Part shown: in pieces, positions 1-4,932 of the stretch
Position numbering within the stretch: the first letter of the stretch is position 1
Layout of the letters: every line of letters begins with the position of its first letter
Origin: Actinomycetota bacterium
Lineage (GTDB): Bacteria; Actinomycetota; Actinomycetes; Nanopelagicales; Nanopelagicaceae
Assembly (NCBI GenBank): GCA_947490605.1
Contig: CANLHE010000054.1
Coordinates: forward strand, 1-6,078
DNA: 6,078 nt
Reading direction: 5' to 3'
Made by a program: the position numbers and the translations under genes
The notes under the pieces: generated by a model
Databases searched by the model: none
What the model was told of the DNA's origin: nothing
What the model saw: only the letters and a program-made list of their open reading frames with translations

Positions 1-66
1 TGGCAGAGCACGGCTTTCAGCAAACAGATCAATAAAATTGGTAGCCAACTGGTATAGAACTGCCTC

Positions 67-72
67 TACGAT
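67..72 (+). promoter_or_regulatory. Putative -10 box for leaderless pdtaS transcript
   Basis: TACGAT fits the actinobacterial TANNNT -10 pattern and ends six bases before the ATG at 79. Transcription would therefore start at or next to the start codon. No Shine-Dalgarno sequence precedes this ATG. No good -35 hexamer lies at the usual distance, which is common for such promoters. The same arrangement recurs before the gene at 4783. The call rests on pattern and position only. Confidence 0.45.
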
Positions 73-78
73 TAACCC

Positions 79-1545
79 ATGGCCACCTTTGCTGAGTTAA
101 TCTCTGATAACTCAAAACTAAGTGATGGTGAAGCAGACCATCTTGCTGAATTAGTCGCGGAGTGGCGTTTGCTTGCCGATTTATCATTCGCAGATTTAGT
201 TCTTTGGTTACCAATTAGACGAGATGAAAAATCTTGGCCAGAGGGCTATGTTGCGATAGCTCAAATTAGACCAACTACAGCTGCTACCGTTTTTAGTAAT
301 GATCTAATTGGTTCAAATATTAATTGGGGTGCAAGGCCAAGAATCGATCAAGCATTATCGGAAAGTGAAATTGTTAGAGACACCCAACCAGAGTTAGTTG
401 GGGAAATTATGATTAAAGAGGAGACAATTCCAGTAAATTTTAAAGGTAAGACTTTGGCCGTAATCTCTCGGCATCGTAACTCAGACTTAATGCGACTGCC
501 TTCAAAGTTAGAGTTAAATTATCGAGAAATCGCCCATAAAATTTTTCAAATGGTTGCCGAAGGTAATTTTCCAATCCGAAATAGTATTTATAGTTCGGAG
601 TCAGCACCCAGAGTTGGTGATGGCTTAATTCGATTAGATGTTAACGGAACAGTTTTCTTCGCCTCACCAAATGCTAGATCAGCATTAAGTAGAGTTGGAT
701 TTCAAAGCGAATTAGAGCAACAAAAATTAGGTGAAATATTTGCATCACTACACAAAGGCGATAATCAGCCAACTGATGAGTCATGGCAGACGTTACTAAG
801 TGGAAAATTCTTACGCCGGGCCGAGTATGAAAGCCCGGATGGCGTAATAGATATATTGGTAATTCCTCTCACCCAAGGTGAAGACCGAATTGGTGCAATT
901 GTTTTACTTCACAATGTAACTGAACTTAGAAATAGGGATCGAGCATTAGTAACTAAAGATGCCACTATTAAGGAAATCCATCATCGAGTTAAAAATAACC
1001 TTCAAACTGTTTCAGCGCTATTACGTTTGCAGTCTAGGAGAGTAGAGGATCCAATTGCTAGCGCCGCACTCTCTGAAGCAGTTCGAAGAGTTGCTTCAAT
1101 TGCGCTAGTTCATGAGACCTTATCTAATCAATCAACTGAATCTGTTGAGTTTGATCATATTTTTGAACAAATTATTAAAAATGCAATGGATTTAAATCCT
1201 AGAGATATCAATTACACAAAAACTGGTGAGTTTGGCTCATTCGACTCAAAGGTTGCAACTGCGCTCTCATTGGTAATTACTGAGTTAATCCATAATGCAC
1301 TGGAGCACGGCTTATCTGAATCTGGTGATGTGTTATCTGTTGAGATAGTTAAAAATGGGAATTCTTATAAAGTTACAGTTATCGATAATGGCGCTGGATT
1401 GCCGGCAGAGTTTAATCTTGAAAAATCAGCAAATCTAGGGCTTCAAATCGCAAACACTCTTACAAAAAATGAATTACAGGGAAATATTAAGTTGTTTCGG
1501 CAAAATGGCTTGACTAGAGGTGAAATAACTTTTAATACAAATTAG
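79..1545 (+). CDS. pdtaS: PdtaS-like cytosolic sensor histidine kinase (GAF-PAS-HisKA_2-HATPase)
   Basis: Sensor kinase of a two-component system that phosphorylates a PdtaR-type ANTAR (RNA-binding antiterminator) response regulator. That regulator is not in this window and is unlinked in mycobacteria too. The 488 residues are close to the roughly 500 of M. tuberculosis PdtaS. Domains: an N-terminal GAF-like sensor (about 10-155, with the family-typical EWRLLADLSFAD at 29-40), a PAS-like segment (about 180-285), a HisKA_2 dimerisation/phosphoacceptor helix with HHRVKNN at 301-307, then an HATPase_c domain with N-box ELIHNALEHG (402-411), DNGAG (437-441) and a glycine box near 452-456. There is no signal peptide or membrane span, so it should be cytosolic. 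The start is supported by collinearity with mycobacterial PdtaS from the first residues. No Shine-Dalgarno is present and a TANNNT box abuts the ATG. The protein contains no cysteine, unlike the mycobacterial protein as I recall it. The 3' end overlaps whiB1 by 4 bases, convergently. Confidence 0.93.
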   Translation: MATFAELISDNSKLSDGEADHLAELVAEWRLLADLSFADLVLWLPIRRDEKSWPEGYVAIAQIRPTTAATVFSNDLIGSNINWGARPRIDQALSESEIVRDTQPELVGEIMIKEETIPVNFKGKTLAVISRHRNSDLMRLPSKLELNYREIAHKIFQMVAEGNFPIRNSIYSSESAPRVGDGLIRLDVNGTVFFASPNARSALSRVGFQSELEQQKLGEIFASLHKGDNQPTDESWQTLLSGKFLRRAEYESPDGVIDILVIPLTQGEDRIGAIVLLHNVTELRNRDRALVTKDATIKEIHHRVKNNLQTVSALLRLQSRRVEDPIASAALSEAVRRVASIALVHETLSNQSTESVEFDHIFEQIIKNAMDLNPRDINYTKTGEFGSFDSKVATALSLVITELIHNALEHGLSESGDVLSVEIVKNGNSYKVTVIDNGAGLPAEFNLEKSANLGLQIANTLTKNELQGNIKLFRQNGLTRGEITFNTN

Positions 1546-1811
1546 AAGCTGTTTTGGCTTTCTATTTGGCGGGCACGATTACGGGCTGCTCTACGTTTCA
1601 TTGCACGACGCTCATCTTCAGATAAACCGCCCCAGACTCCAGCATCTTGACCGCTTTCAAGTGCCCAAGCAAGGCATGGCTCTTTAACTGGACATCTTTC
1701 GCAAATCTTTTTCGCCTCTTCTATTTGAGCTAAGGCAGGACCGGTGTTGCCAACTGGAAAGAAAACCTCTGGATCTTCTTCGCGACAAGCAGCTTCATGT
1801 CGCCAATCCAT
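1542..1811 (-). CDS. whiB1: WhiB1-family [4Fe-4S] transcription factor
   Basis: Actinobacteria-specific iron-sulfur regulator. Mycobacterial WhiB1 binds a nitric-oxide-sensitive [4Fe-4S] cluster, contacts the primary sigma factor and is essential. The 89-residue product has the four cluster cysteines at C9, C37, C40 and C46 (C-x27-C-x2-C-x5-C), the same spacing as M. tuberculosis WhiB1. It also has the GVWGG turn (58-62) and a basic C-terminal DNA-binding tail rich in R and K (68-81). The first residues MDWRHEAACR and the FFPVGNTGPALAQI segment closely match WhiB1 rather than other WhiB classes. The start at 1811 is backed by AAGGAG at 1828-1823, 11 bases upstream. The gene converges on pdtaS with a 4-base overlap, the same neighbour and orientation as Rv3219/Rv3220c. 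A second SD-plus-ATG in another frame begins at 1867. Confidence 0.95.
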   Translation of the reverse strand: MDWRHEAACREEDPEVFFPVGNTGPALAQIEEAKKICERCPVKEPCLAWALESGQDAGVWGGLSEDERRAMKRRAARNRARQIESQNSF

Positions 1812-1867
1812 AGGGCAGTCAACTCCTTCAGTAGAAAATTTGGAATTAAATTTAATTTACGTGCCAT
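1730..1867 (-). CDS. Possible upstream ORF overlapping the start of whiB1 (45 aa)
   Basis: On the minus strand an ATG at 1867 is preceded by AAGGAGAG (1878-1871), five bases between AAGGAG and the ATG, which is a better-placed Shine-Dalgarno than that of whiB1 itself. The frame runs 45 codons to a TAG at 1730-1732. It begins MARKLNLIPNFLLKEL, then crosses the whiB1 start in a different frame for about 80 bases. The peptide resembles nothing I recognise. It could be a regulatory leader peptide that couples or attenuates whiB1 translation. Alternatively, the SD-like stretch could be part of a promoter (TTGTTT, 17 bases, GAGAAT), in which case the ATG is not transcribed usefully. The overlapping part is constrained by whiB1, so coding signal there is uninformative. 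Confidence 0.25.
   Translation of the reverse strand: MARKLNLIPNFLLKELTALWIGDMKLLVAKKIQRFSFQLATPVLP
1823..1828 (-). promoter_or_regulatory. Shine-Dalgarno of whiB1
   Basis: On the minus strand this reads AAGGAG, a near-perfect anti-16S match 11 bases before the whiB1 ATG. It fixes the whiB1 start. It also lies inside the possible upstream ORF that begins at 1867, so ribosomes translating that ORF would pass through it. Confidence 0.7.
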
Positions 1868-1913
1868 ATTCTCTCCTTAATTTAATTAATAAACAAGGAT
1901 ATTTCACCGAGAA

Positions 1914-1937
1914 ATATAAATATTTAAAGATTTATAT
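1914..1937. repeat. AT-only inverted repeat upstream of whiB1
   Basis: Perfect 8-base inverted repeat ATATAAAT / ATTTATAT (1914-1921 and 1930-1937) around an 8-base spacer, centred about 115 bases upstream of the whiB1 ATG and about 30 bases downstream of the tRNA 3' end. Arm centres lie 16 bases apart, which would suit a dimeric DNA-binding protein. The surrounding DNA is very AT-rich, so chance is a real alternative. With no GC pairs it is not a convincing terminator. Confidence 0.3.
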
Positions 1938-1956
1938 CACACAGTCTCTAATCAAG

Positions 1957-2028
1957 TGCCCCCGGCAGGATTCGAACCTGCGCACCCGCCTCCGGAGGGC
2001 GGTGCTCTATCCCCTGAGCTACGGGGGC
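1957..2028 (-). tRNA. tRNA-Arg (anticodon CCG)
   Basis: Read on the minus strand, 72 bases fold into a complete cloverleaf. The 7-bp acceptor stem is GCCCCCG/CGGGGGC (2028-2022 with 1964-1958). The D arm is GCTC/GAGC, the anticodon stem CCGCC/GGCGG with loop CTCCGGA, the variable loop GTGC, and the T arm GCAGG/CCTGC with loop TTCGAAT. The anticodon CCG (1995-1993) reads CGG, giving arginine. The discriminator base is A at 1957. CCA is not encoded; the next bases are CTT, so it must be added after processing. Bases 2035-2029 and 1954-1948 flanking the gene are perfectly complementary (CTAATCA/TGATTAG), which would lengthen the acceptor stem in the precursor. It lies on the same strand as whiB1, 145 bases upstream, and divergent from msrA. 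Confidence 0.97.
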
Positions 2029-2116
2029 TGATTAGCATCTAACCGTCAAAGGTTATCAGTTGAGCAGCAGCACAAATTAATTTAATTGATTTTCAGATTG
2101 CAGAGCGCTTAGTAAT

Positions 2117-2123
2117 AGGAGAG
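2117..2123 (+). promoter_or_regulatory. Shine-Dalgarno of msrA
   Basis: AGGAGAG lies nine bases before the ATG at 2133 and sets the msrA start. The msrA transcript therefore has a real 5' leader, in contrast to the genes at 79, 3128 and 4783. The promoter must lie in the 104 bases between the tRNA and msrA, but I could not pick out a convincing -35/-10 pair there. Confidence 0.7.
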
Positions 2124-2132
2124 AATTAGCAA

Positions 2133-2666
2133 ATGAGCCAAGCCGCATACTTCGCAACCGGTTGTTTTTGGGGTGCAGAGCGCAGATTCTGGCAACTAGA
2201 GGGTGTAACTCAAACTTCAGTTGGCTATATGGGTGGAAGTAAATCAGATCCAACATATCAAGAAGTTTGCACTGGTAAAACAAATCATGCCGAAATAGTA
2301 GAAGTAATTTACGATTCCTCAATAGTTTCTTTTGAGAAATTATTGGCGGAGTTCTGGGTGATGCACGACCCCACCTCTCTAAATCAACAAGGTGGAGATA
2401 TTGGCACACAATATCGTTCAGCTATCTATACAACTTCAGCTGACCAACTTAATCAAGCTTTATCTAGTAGAGAGATCTACCAAAAAGAGTTAAGCAATAA
2501 CGGGATGGATAAAATTGTTACCGAGATTTTATCTGCCTCTGATGTCACTTATTGGTTAGCCGAGGAGTATCACCAAAAATATTTATTAAAAAATCCAAAC
2601 GGATATGATTGTCATTCTTCTACAGGAGTTGCTTATCCTCTACTTACTTCGAGTGCAAATGAATGA
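2133..2666 (+). CDS. msrA: Peptide-methionine (S)-S-oxide reductase MsrA
   Basis: Reduces the S-epimer of methionine sulfoxide, free or in proteins, using thioredoxin-type electrons; a cytosolic repair enzyme. The 177-residue product carries the hallmark GCFWGAE motif (10-16) with catalytic Cys11. It also has GYMGG (31-35), NHAE (51-54) with the active-site acid, HDPTSLNQQGGDIGTQYRS (78-96) and a C-terminal NPNGYDCH (154-161), where Cys160 is the likely resolving cysteine. Length and order are those of a complete single-domain MsrA. It heads the probable cluster msrA-msrB-PLP enzyme-GNAT and is preceded by a good Shine-Dalgarno. Its last 8 bases overlap msrB. Confidence 0.96.
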   Translation: MSQAAYFATGCFWGAERRFWQLEGVTQTSVGYMGGSKSDPTYQEVCTGKTNHAEIVEVIYDSSIVSFEKLLAEFWVMHDPTSLNQQGGDIGTQYRSAIYTTSADQLNQALSSREIYQKELSNNGMDKIVTEILSASDVTYWLAEEYHQKYLLKNPNGYDCHSSTGVAYPLLTSSANE

Positions 2667-3099
2667 GATAACTCAAATTAATTCAAAAGGTGCTGCCTAC
2701 CCGATTAAAGTAAATGAAGAAGAGTTAAAAGCTAGGGTTGATCCACTATCTTTTGATGTTTTGCGTAAAGCAGCAACTGAGGCTGCTTTCACCGGGGAGT
2801 ACACCGACAGCGAAACTATTGGTGTTTATAAATGTAAAGCGTGTGCTGCCGAATTGTTTAGATCTGACACAAAATTTCACTCTGGATGCGGTTGGCCATC
2901 TTTTTATGAACCAACTAAAGAGGATGCGGTTGAATTAATTGAGGATAGATCATTGTTTCCAAGAGTAAGAACTGAGGTTAGGTGCGCAGCATGTGGGTCT
3001 CATTTAGGTCATGTTTTCAAAGGTGAGGGTTATGCAGTGCCAACTGATGAGCGTTGGTGTATTAATTCAGTTGCACTAATTCTTGAACCGAAGAAGTAA
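2659..3099 (+). CDS. msrB: Peptide-methionine (R)-S-oxide reductase MsrB
   Basis: Reduces the R-epimer of methionine sulfoxide, complementing MsrA. From the ATG at 2659 the product has 146 residues, the normal MsrB length. The frame stays open to an ATG at 2605, but those 18 extra residues are hydrophobic, lie wholly inside msrA and do not resemble MsrB, so I chose 2659. Structural zinc is held by two CxxC pairs, C59/C62 (YKCKAC) and C109/C112 (VRCAAC). The family signatures SGCGWPSF (75-82, Cys77) and HLGHVF (115-120) are present. The catalytic Cys134 sits in RWCINS, where RYCINS is the usual form. The start lies inside the end of msrA and has only a weak Shine-Dalgarno, which suggests translational coupling and equal production of the two enzymes. 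Confidence 0.96.
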   Translation: MNEITQINSKGAAYPIKVNEEELKARVDPLSFDVLRKAATEAAFTGEYTDSETIGVYKCKACAAELFRSDTKFHSGCGWPSFYEPTKEDAVELIEDRSLFPRVRTEVRCAACGSHLGHVFKGEGYAVPTDERWCINSVALILEPKK

Positions 3100-3114
3100 T
3101 ACTGTTTTATGAGT

Positions 3115-3120
3115 TAGGCT
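3115..3120 (+). promoter_or_regulatory. Putative -10 box for leaderless transcript of the PLP enzyme gene
   Basis: TAGGCT fits TANNNT and ends seven bases before the ATG at 3128, the spacing expected if transcription starts at the A of the start codon. There is no Shine-Dalgarno before this ATG. If real, the PLP enzyme and acetyltransferase genes have their own promoter in the 28-base gap after msrB, besides any read-through from msrA. No clear -35 is visible. Confidence 0.35.
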
Positions 3121-3127
3121 TACTCTT

Positions 3128-4261
3128 ATGAATCAAGAGCATGATTGGAAAAAACTTTCACTCGAAACAAAGGTTGTTGCTGCGGGACGCCCCACAAAAG
3201 AATCTGATGGAGCTTTAAATCCACCAATTGCCCTGAACTCAACGTTTCATGCTGGTGGCCCGATTGGTTATGGTCGATACGGTAATGAAACATGGAGTGC
3301 TTTAGAAGAAGCGATCTCAGTACTTGAGGGCGGAAAAACTTTAGTATTTTCATCGGGCATGGGAGCGATTAGTTCAGTATTTTCATTATTACCAGAAGGT
3401 TCGGTAATAGTTGCAGCCCATAATGGTTATCAGGGAACAACAACAATGTTGAAGAAGATGAATGAGGTCGACAGATTAAAGGTTAGATTTGTTGATTTAG
3501 CTGATACTGATGCCGTACTTGCTGCAATTCCAGGAGCTGCAATGGTTTATCTTGAATCTCCAACAAATCCTGCTATTGAAGTTGTTGATTTACCTAAAAT
3601 TATTTCTGCTAGCAAGGCGAGTGATTGTGGTGTTGCAGTTGATAACACGCTGGCAACTCCATTGATTCAGAATCCCTTAGCATTAGGTGCTGATATCAGT
3701 ATTCATTCAGTGACAAAATATCTTTCCGGACACAGTGACATAATTCTTGGTTCAGTCAGCACAAATGATCAAGCACTTTATGGGAGATTAGAACAGGCTC
3801 GAAGATATGGCGGAGCAATTGCTGGGCCATTTGAAGTTTGGTTGGCACTACGAGGATTACGTACCTTTGCCCTTCGGATGCAGCGCTCACAAGAAAATGC
3901 GATGGATTTGGCAACGAGACTTTCAAAAGATGCGAGGATTTCAAAAGTTAGATACCCAGGTCTTGCAACCGATCCTTACCATGCCCGGGCTAAATCATTT
4001 ATGAAGGGCTTTGGGGCAATGATTTCATTTGAAGTTAAAGCGACTGCTGCTCAAATAGATTTAATGTGTGATTCATCCAAATTAATCACTAATGCAACAT
4101 CATTAGGTGGAGTTGAATCAATTTGGGAGCGTCGTCGCAGGTGGGCAACTGAGAGTCAGACTATTCCAGAGAACTTAATTCGTTTTTCAGTTGGTATTGA
4201 AAATGTTGACGATCTATGGGCAGATATAGAGTCTGCTTTTGCTGCTGCAAAAATTAGCTAA
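3128..4261 (+). CDS. PLP-dependent transsulfuration enzyme (cystathionine gamma-synthase/gamma-lyase type)
   Basis: Member of the Cys/Met-metabolism PLP family, cytosolic and usually tetrameric; it makes or cleaves cystathionine or a related thioether. The 377 residues are full length. Visible active-site parts are Y48 and R50 in GYGRYGNET (PLP phosphate contacts from the neighbouring subunit), SSGMGA (75-80), Y101 stacking on the cofactor in NGYQGT, D172 in DNT (pyridine nitrogen), SVTKYLSGH with Schiff-base Lys197, SLGGVES with E330, and R352 in IRFSVG for the substrate carboxylate. E330 fits gamma-synthase or gamma-lyase rather than the beta-lyase type. The stretch after SLGGVES is ERRRRWATE instead of the common HPxxMTH, a form I associate with actinobacterial relatives of uncertain specificity. 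I therefore do not choose between metB-like synthase and gamma-lyase. It lies 28 bases after msrB and abuts the acetyltransferase gene. Confidence 0.9.
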   Translation: MNQEHDWKKLSLETKVVAAGRPTKESDGALNPPIALNSTFHAGGPIGYGRYGNETWSALEEAISVLEGGKTLVFSSGMGAISSVFSLLPEGSVIVAAHNGYQGTTTMLKKMNEVDRLKVRFVDLADTDAVLAAIPGAAMVYLESPTNPAIEVVDLPKIISASKASDCGVAVDNTLATPLIQNPLALGADISIHSVTKYLSGHSDIILGSVSTNDQALYGRLEQARRYGGAIAGPFEVWLALRGLRTFALRMQRSQENAMDLATRLSKDARISKVRYPGLATDPYHARAKSFMKGFGAMISFEVKATAAQIDLMCDSSKLITNATSLGGVESIWERRRRWATESQTIPENLIRFSVGIENVDDLWADIESAFAAAKIS

Positions 4262-4747
4262 ATGTCAGTGATTGTTCGCCCGGCAACTATTGCCGATCTG
4301 CCAGAAGTATTTAGATTTATTCATGCACTTGCTGAATATGAGAAAGCACCACACGAAGTAGTACTTTCAATTGATGATTTAAAGCAATCATTTTTTTGTG
4401 AAAATCCACAGGCTCACTGCTTACTCTCTGAGGAAAGTGGCGTGGTAACTGGCATAGCGATTTGGCATTTAAATTATTCAACTTGGCTAGGTAAACATGG
4501 TTTGTATTTAGAAGATTTATTTGTCGATCCAAAGTATCGAGGCGCAGGCCATGGCAAAGCATTATTGGTCAGATTGGCACAAATTTGTGTTGAACAGGGA
4601 TACCCAAGATTTCAATGGTGGGTTCTTGATTGGAATGAGCCCGCTATTGATTTCTATAAATCATTTGGCGCCGTTGCGATGGATGAGTGGACGGTTTTTA
4701 GACTCTCAGGTGATCCACTGAAAAAACTCGCCGGTGAAGGTTTCTAG
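4262..4747 (+). CDS. GNAT N-acetyltransferase, SSAT/thialysine acetyltransferase type
   Basis: Transfers acetyl from acetyl-CoA to a small amine. The 161-residue product is a single GNAT domain. After the beta-alpha N-terminus (VRPATIADLPEVFRFI) comes YLEDLFVDPKYRGAGHG (82-98), holding the acetyl-CoA pyrophosphate loop R93-G-A-G-H-G98. It is followed by WNEPAIDFYKSFGA (124-137), in which Tyr132 aligns with the proposed general-acid Tyr140 of human spermidine/spermine acetyltransferase. The LEDLFV and WNEPAIxFY blocks are characteristic of the SSAT1/SSAT2 group, whose substrates include polyamines and thialysine (S-aminoethylcysteine). The ATG immediately follows the TAA of the PLP enzyme gene with no intervening base and no separate Shine-Dalgarno, so translation is probably coupled. 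The exact substrate is not shown by sequence; a sulfur-containing amine would fit the neighbours. Confidence 0.88.
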   Translation: MSVIVRPATIADLPEVFRFIHALAEYEKAPHEVVLSIDDLKQSFFCENPQAHCLLSEESGVVTGIAIWHLNYSTWLGKHGLYLEDLFVDPKYRGAGHGKALLVRLAQICVEQGYPRFQWWVLDWNEPAIDFYKSFGAVAMDEWTVFRLSGDPLKKLAGEGF

Positions 4748-4770
4748 CAACCGGAGTTTGTAAGTAGTAG

Positions 4771-4776
4771 TAGATT
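4771..4776 (+). promoter_or_regulatory. Putative -10 box for leaderless transcript of the 49-aa gene
   Basis: TAGATT fits TANNNT and ends six bases before the ATG at 4783. The block from box to ATG, TAGATTTATCCCATG, matches the corresponding block before pdtaS, TACGATTAACCCATG, at 11 of 15 positions with identical spacing, including CCC directly before the ATG. No Shine-Dalgarno is present. This would give the two membrane genes a promoter separate from the msr cluster. Confidence 0.45.
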
Positions 4777-4782
4777 TATCCC

Positions 4783-4932
4783 ATGATCAAAGCTTTTAAA
4801 AGGTTAATAGCATTTCTTGCCGGGATATTAATTGTCTTTGGTGCAGCTAAAACTTTATTTAATTGGCTTGCTCGCTCTGAAAGTGACGAGTATGAAGTTT
4901 GGAATGATGATGAAGAACGAGAAGAGGCTTAA
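4783..4932 (+). CDS. Small single-span membrane protein with acidic tail (unknown function)
   Basis: A 49-residue product I do not recognise. Residues 1-7 are basic (MIKAFKR), 8-22 form one hydrophobic span (LIAFLAGILIVFGAA), and the C-terminal tail from 32 onwards carries ten acidic residues (E33, D35, E36, E38, D42-E45, E47, E48). The positive N-terminus suggests N-in topology, which would put the acidic tail outside. K23 and R31 after the span weaken that prediction. Support for a real gene: the composition is coherent for a membrane protein, it has a TANNNT box abutting the ATG, and it ends exactly one base before the next ATG. Bases GAAGAGG (4921-4927) in its last codons can serve as the Shine-Dalgarno for that next gene. 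It begins 35 bases after the acetyltransferase stop. Partnership with the next membrane protein is an inference from spacing. Confidence 0.75.
   Translation: MIKAFKRLIAFLAGILIVFGAAKTLFNWLARSESDEYEVWNDDEEREEA

Noticed and set aside
1..66. Possible 3' end of an upstream gene
   Set aside because: All three plus-strand frames are short (stops at 33, 55 and 98) and none shows a tail I can recognise, so no partial gene can be supported from these bases.
1918..1945. CRP-type operator upstream of whiB1, as known in M. tuberculosis
   Set aside because: On the minus strand TGTGA is present with TC at the expected distance, but the second half-site does not match TCACA; only one half-site is convincing.
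1957..2028. tRNA-Arg as an integration (att) site
   Set aside because: No direct repeat of the tRNA 3' end, integrase gene or compositional break was seen in the window.
1744..2031. 95-codon open frame on the plus strand across the start of whiB1 and the tRNA
   Set aside because: It is antisense to the WhiB1 start, and its C-terminus (PRQDSNLRTRLRR and onward) is the well-known false peptide produced by translating the complement of a tRNA-Arg gene.
2060..2088. Promoter for msrA with TTGAGC and TAATTG 17 bases apart
   Set aside because: The -35 fits partly but the -10 matches TATAAT at only two positions, and other pairings in this AT-rich stretch are equally poor.
2605..2658. Upstream ATG giving an 18-residue N-terminal extension of MsrB
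   Set aside because: The extension lies entirely inside msrA, is an unrelated hydrophobic string, and the ATG at 2659 gives the normal MsrB length with an overlap typical of coupled genes.
4731..4760. Terminator hairpin after the acetyltransferase gene
   Set aside because: CCGGT/ACCGG and GGTT/AACC can pair only 4-5 bp, and no run of T follows, so it does not look like an intrinsic terminator.
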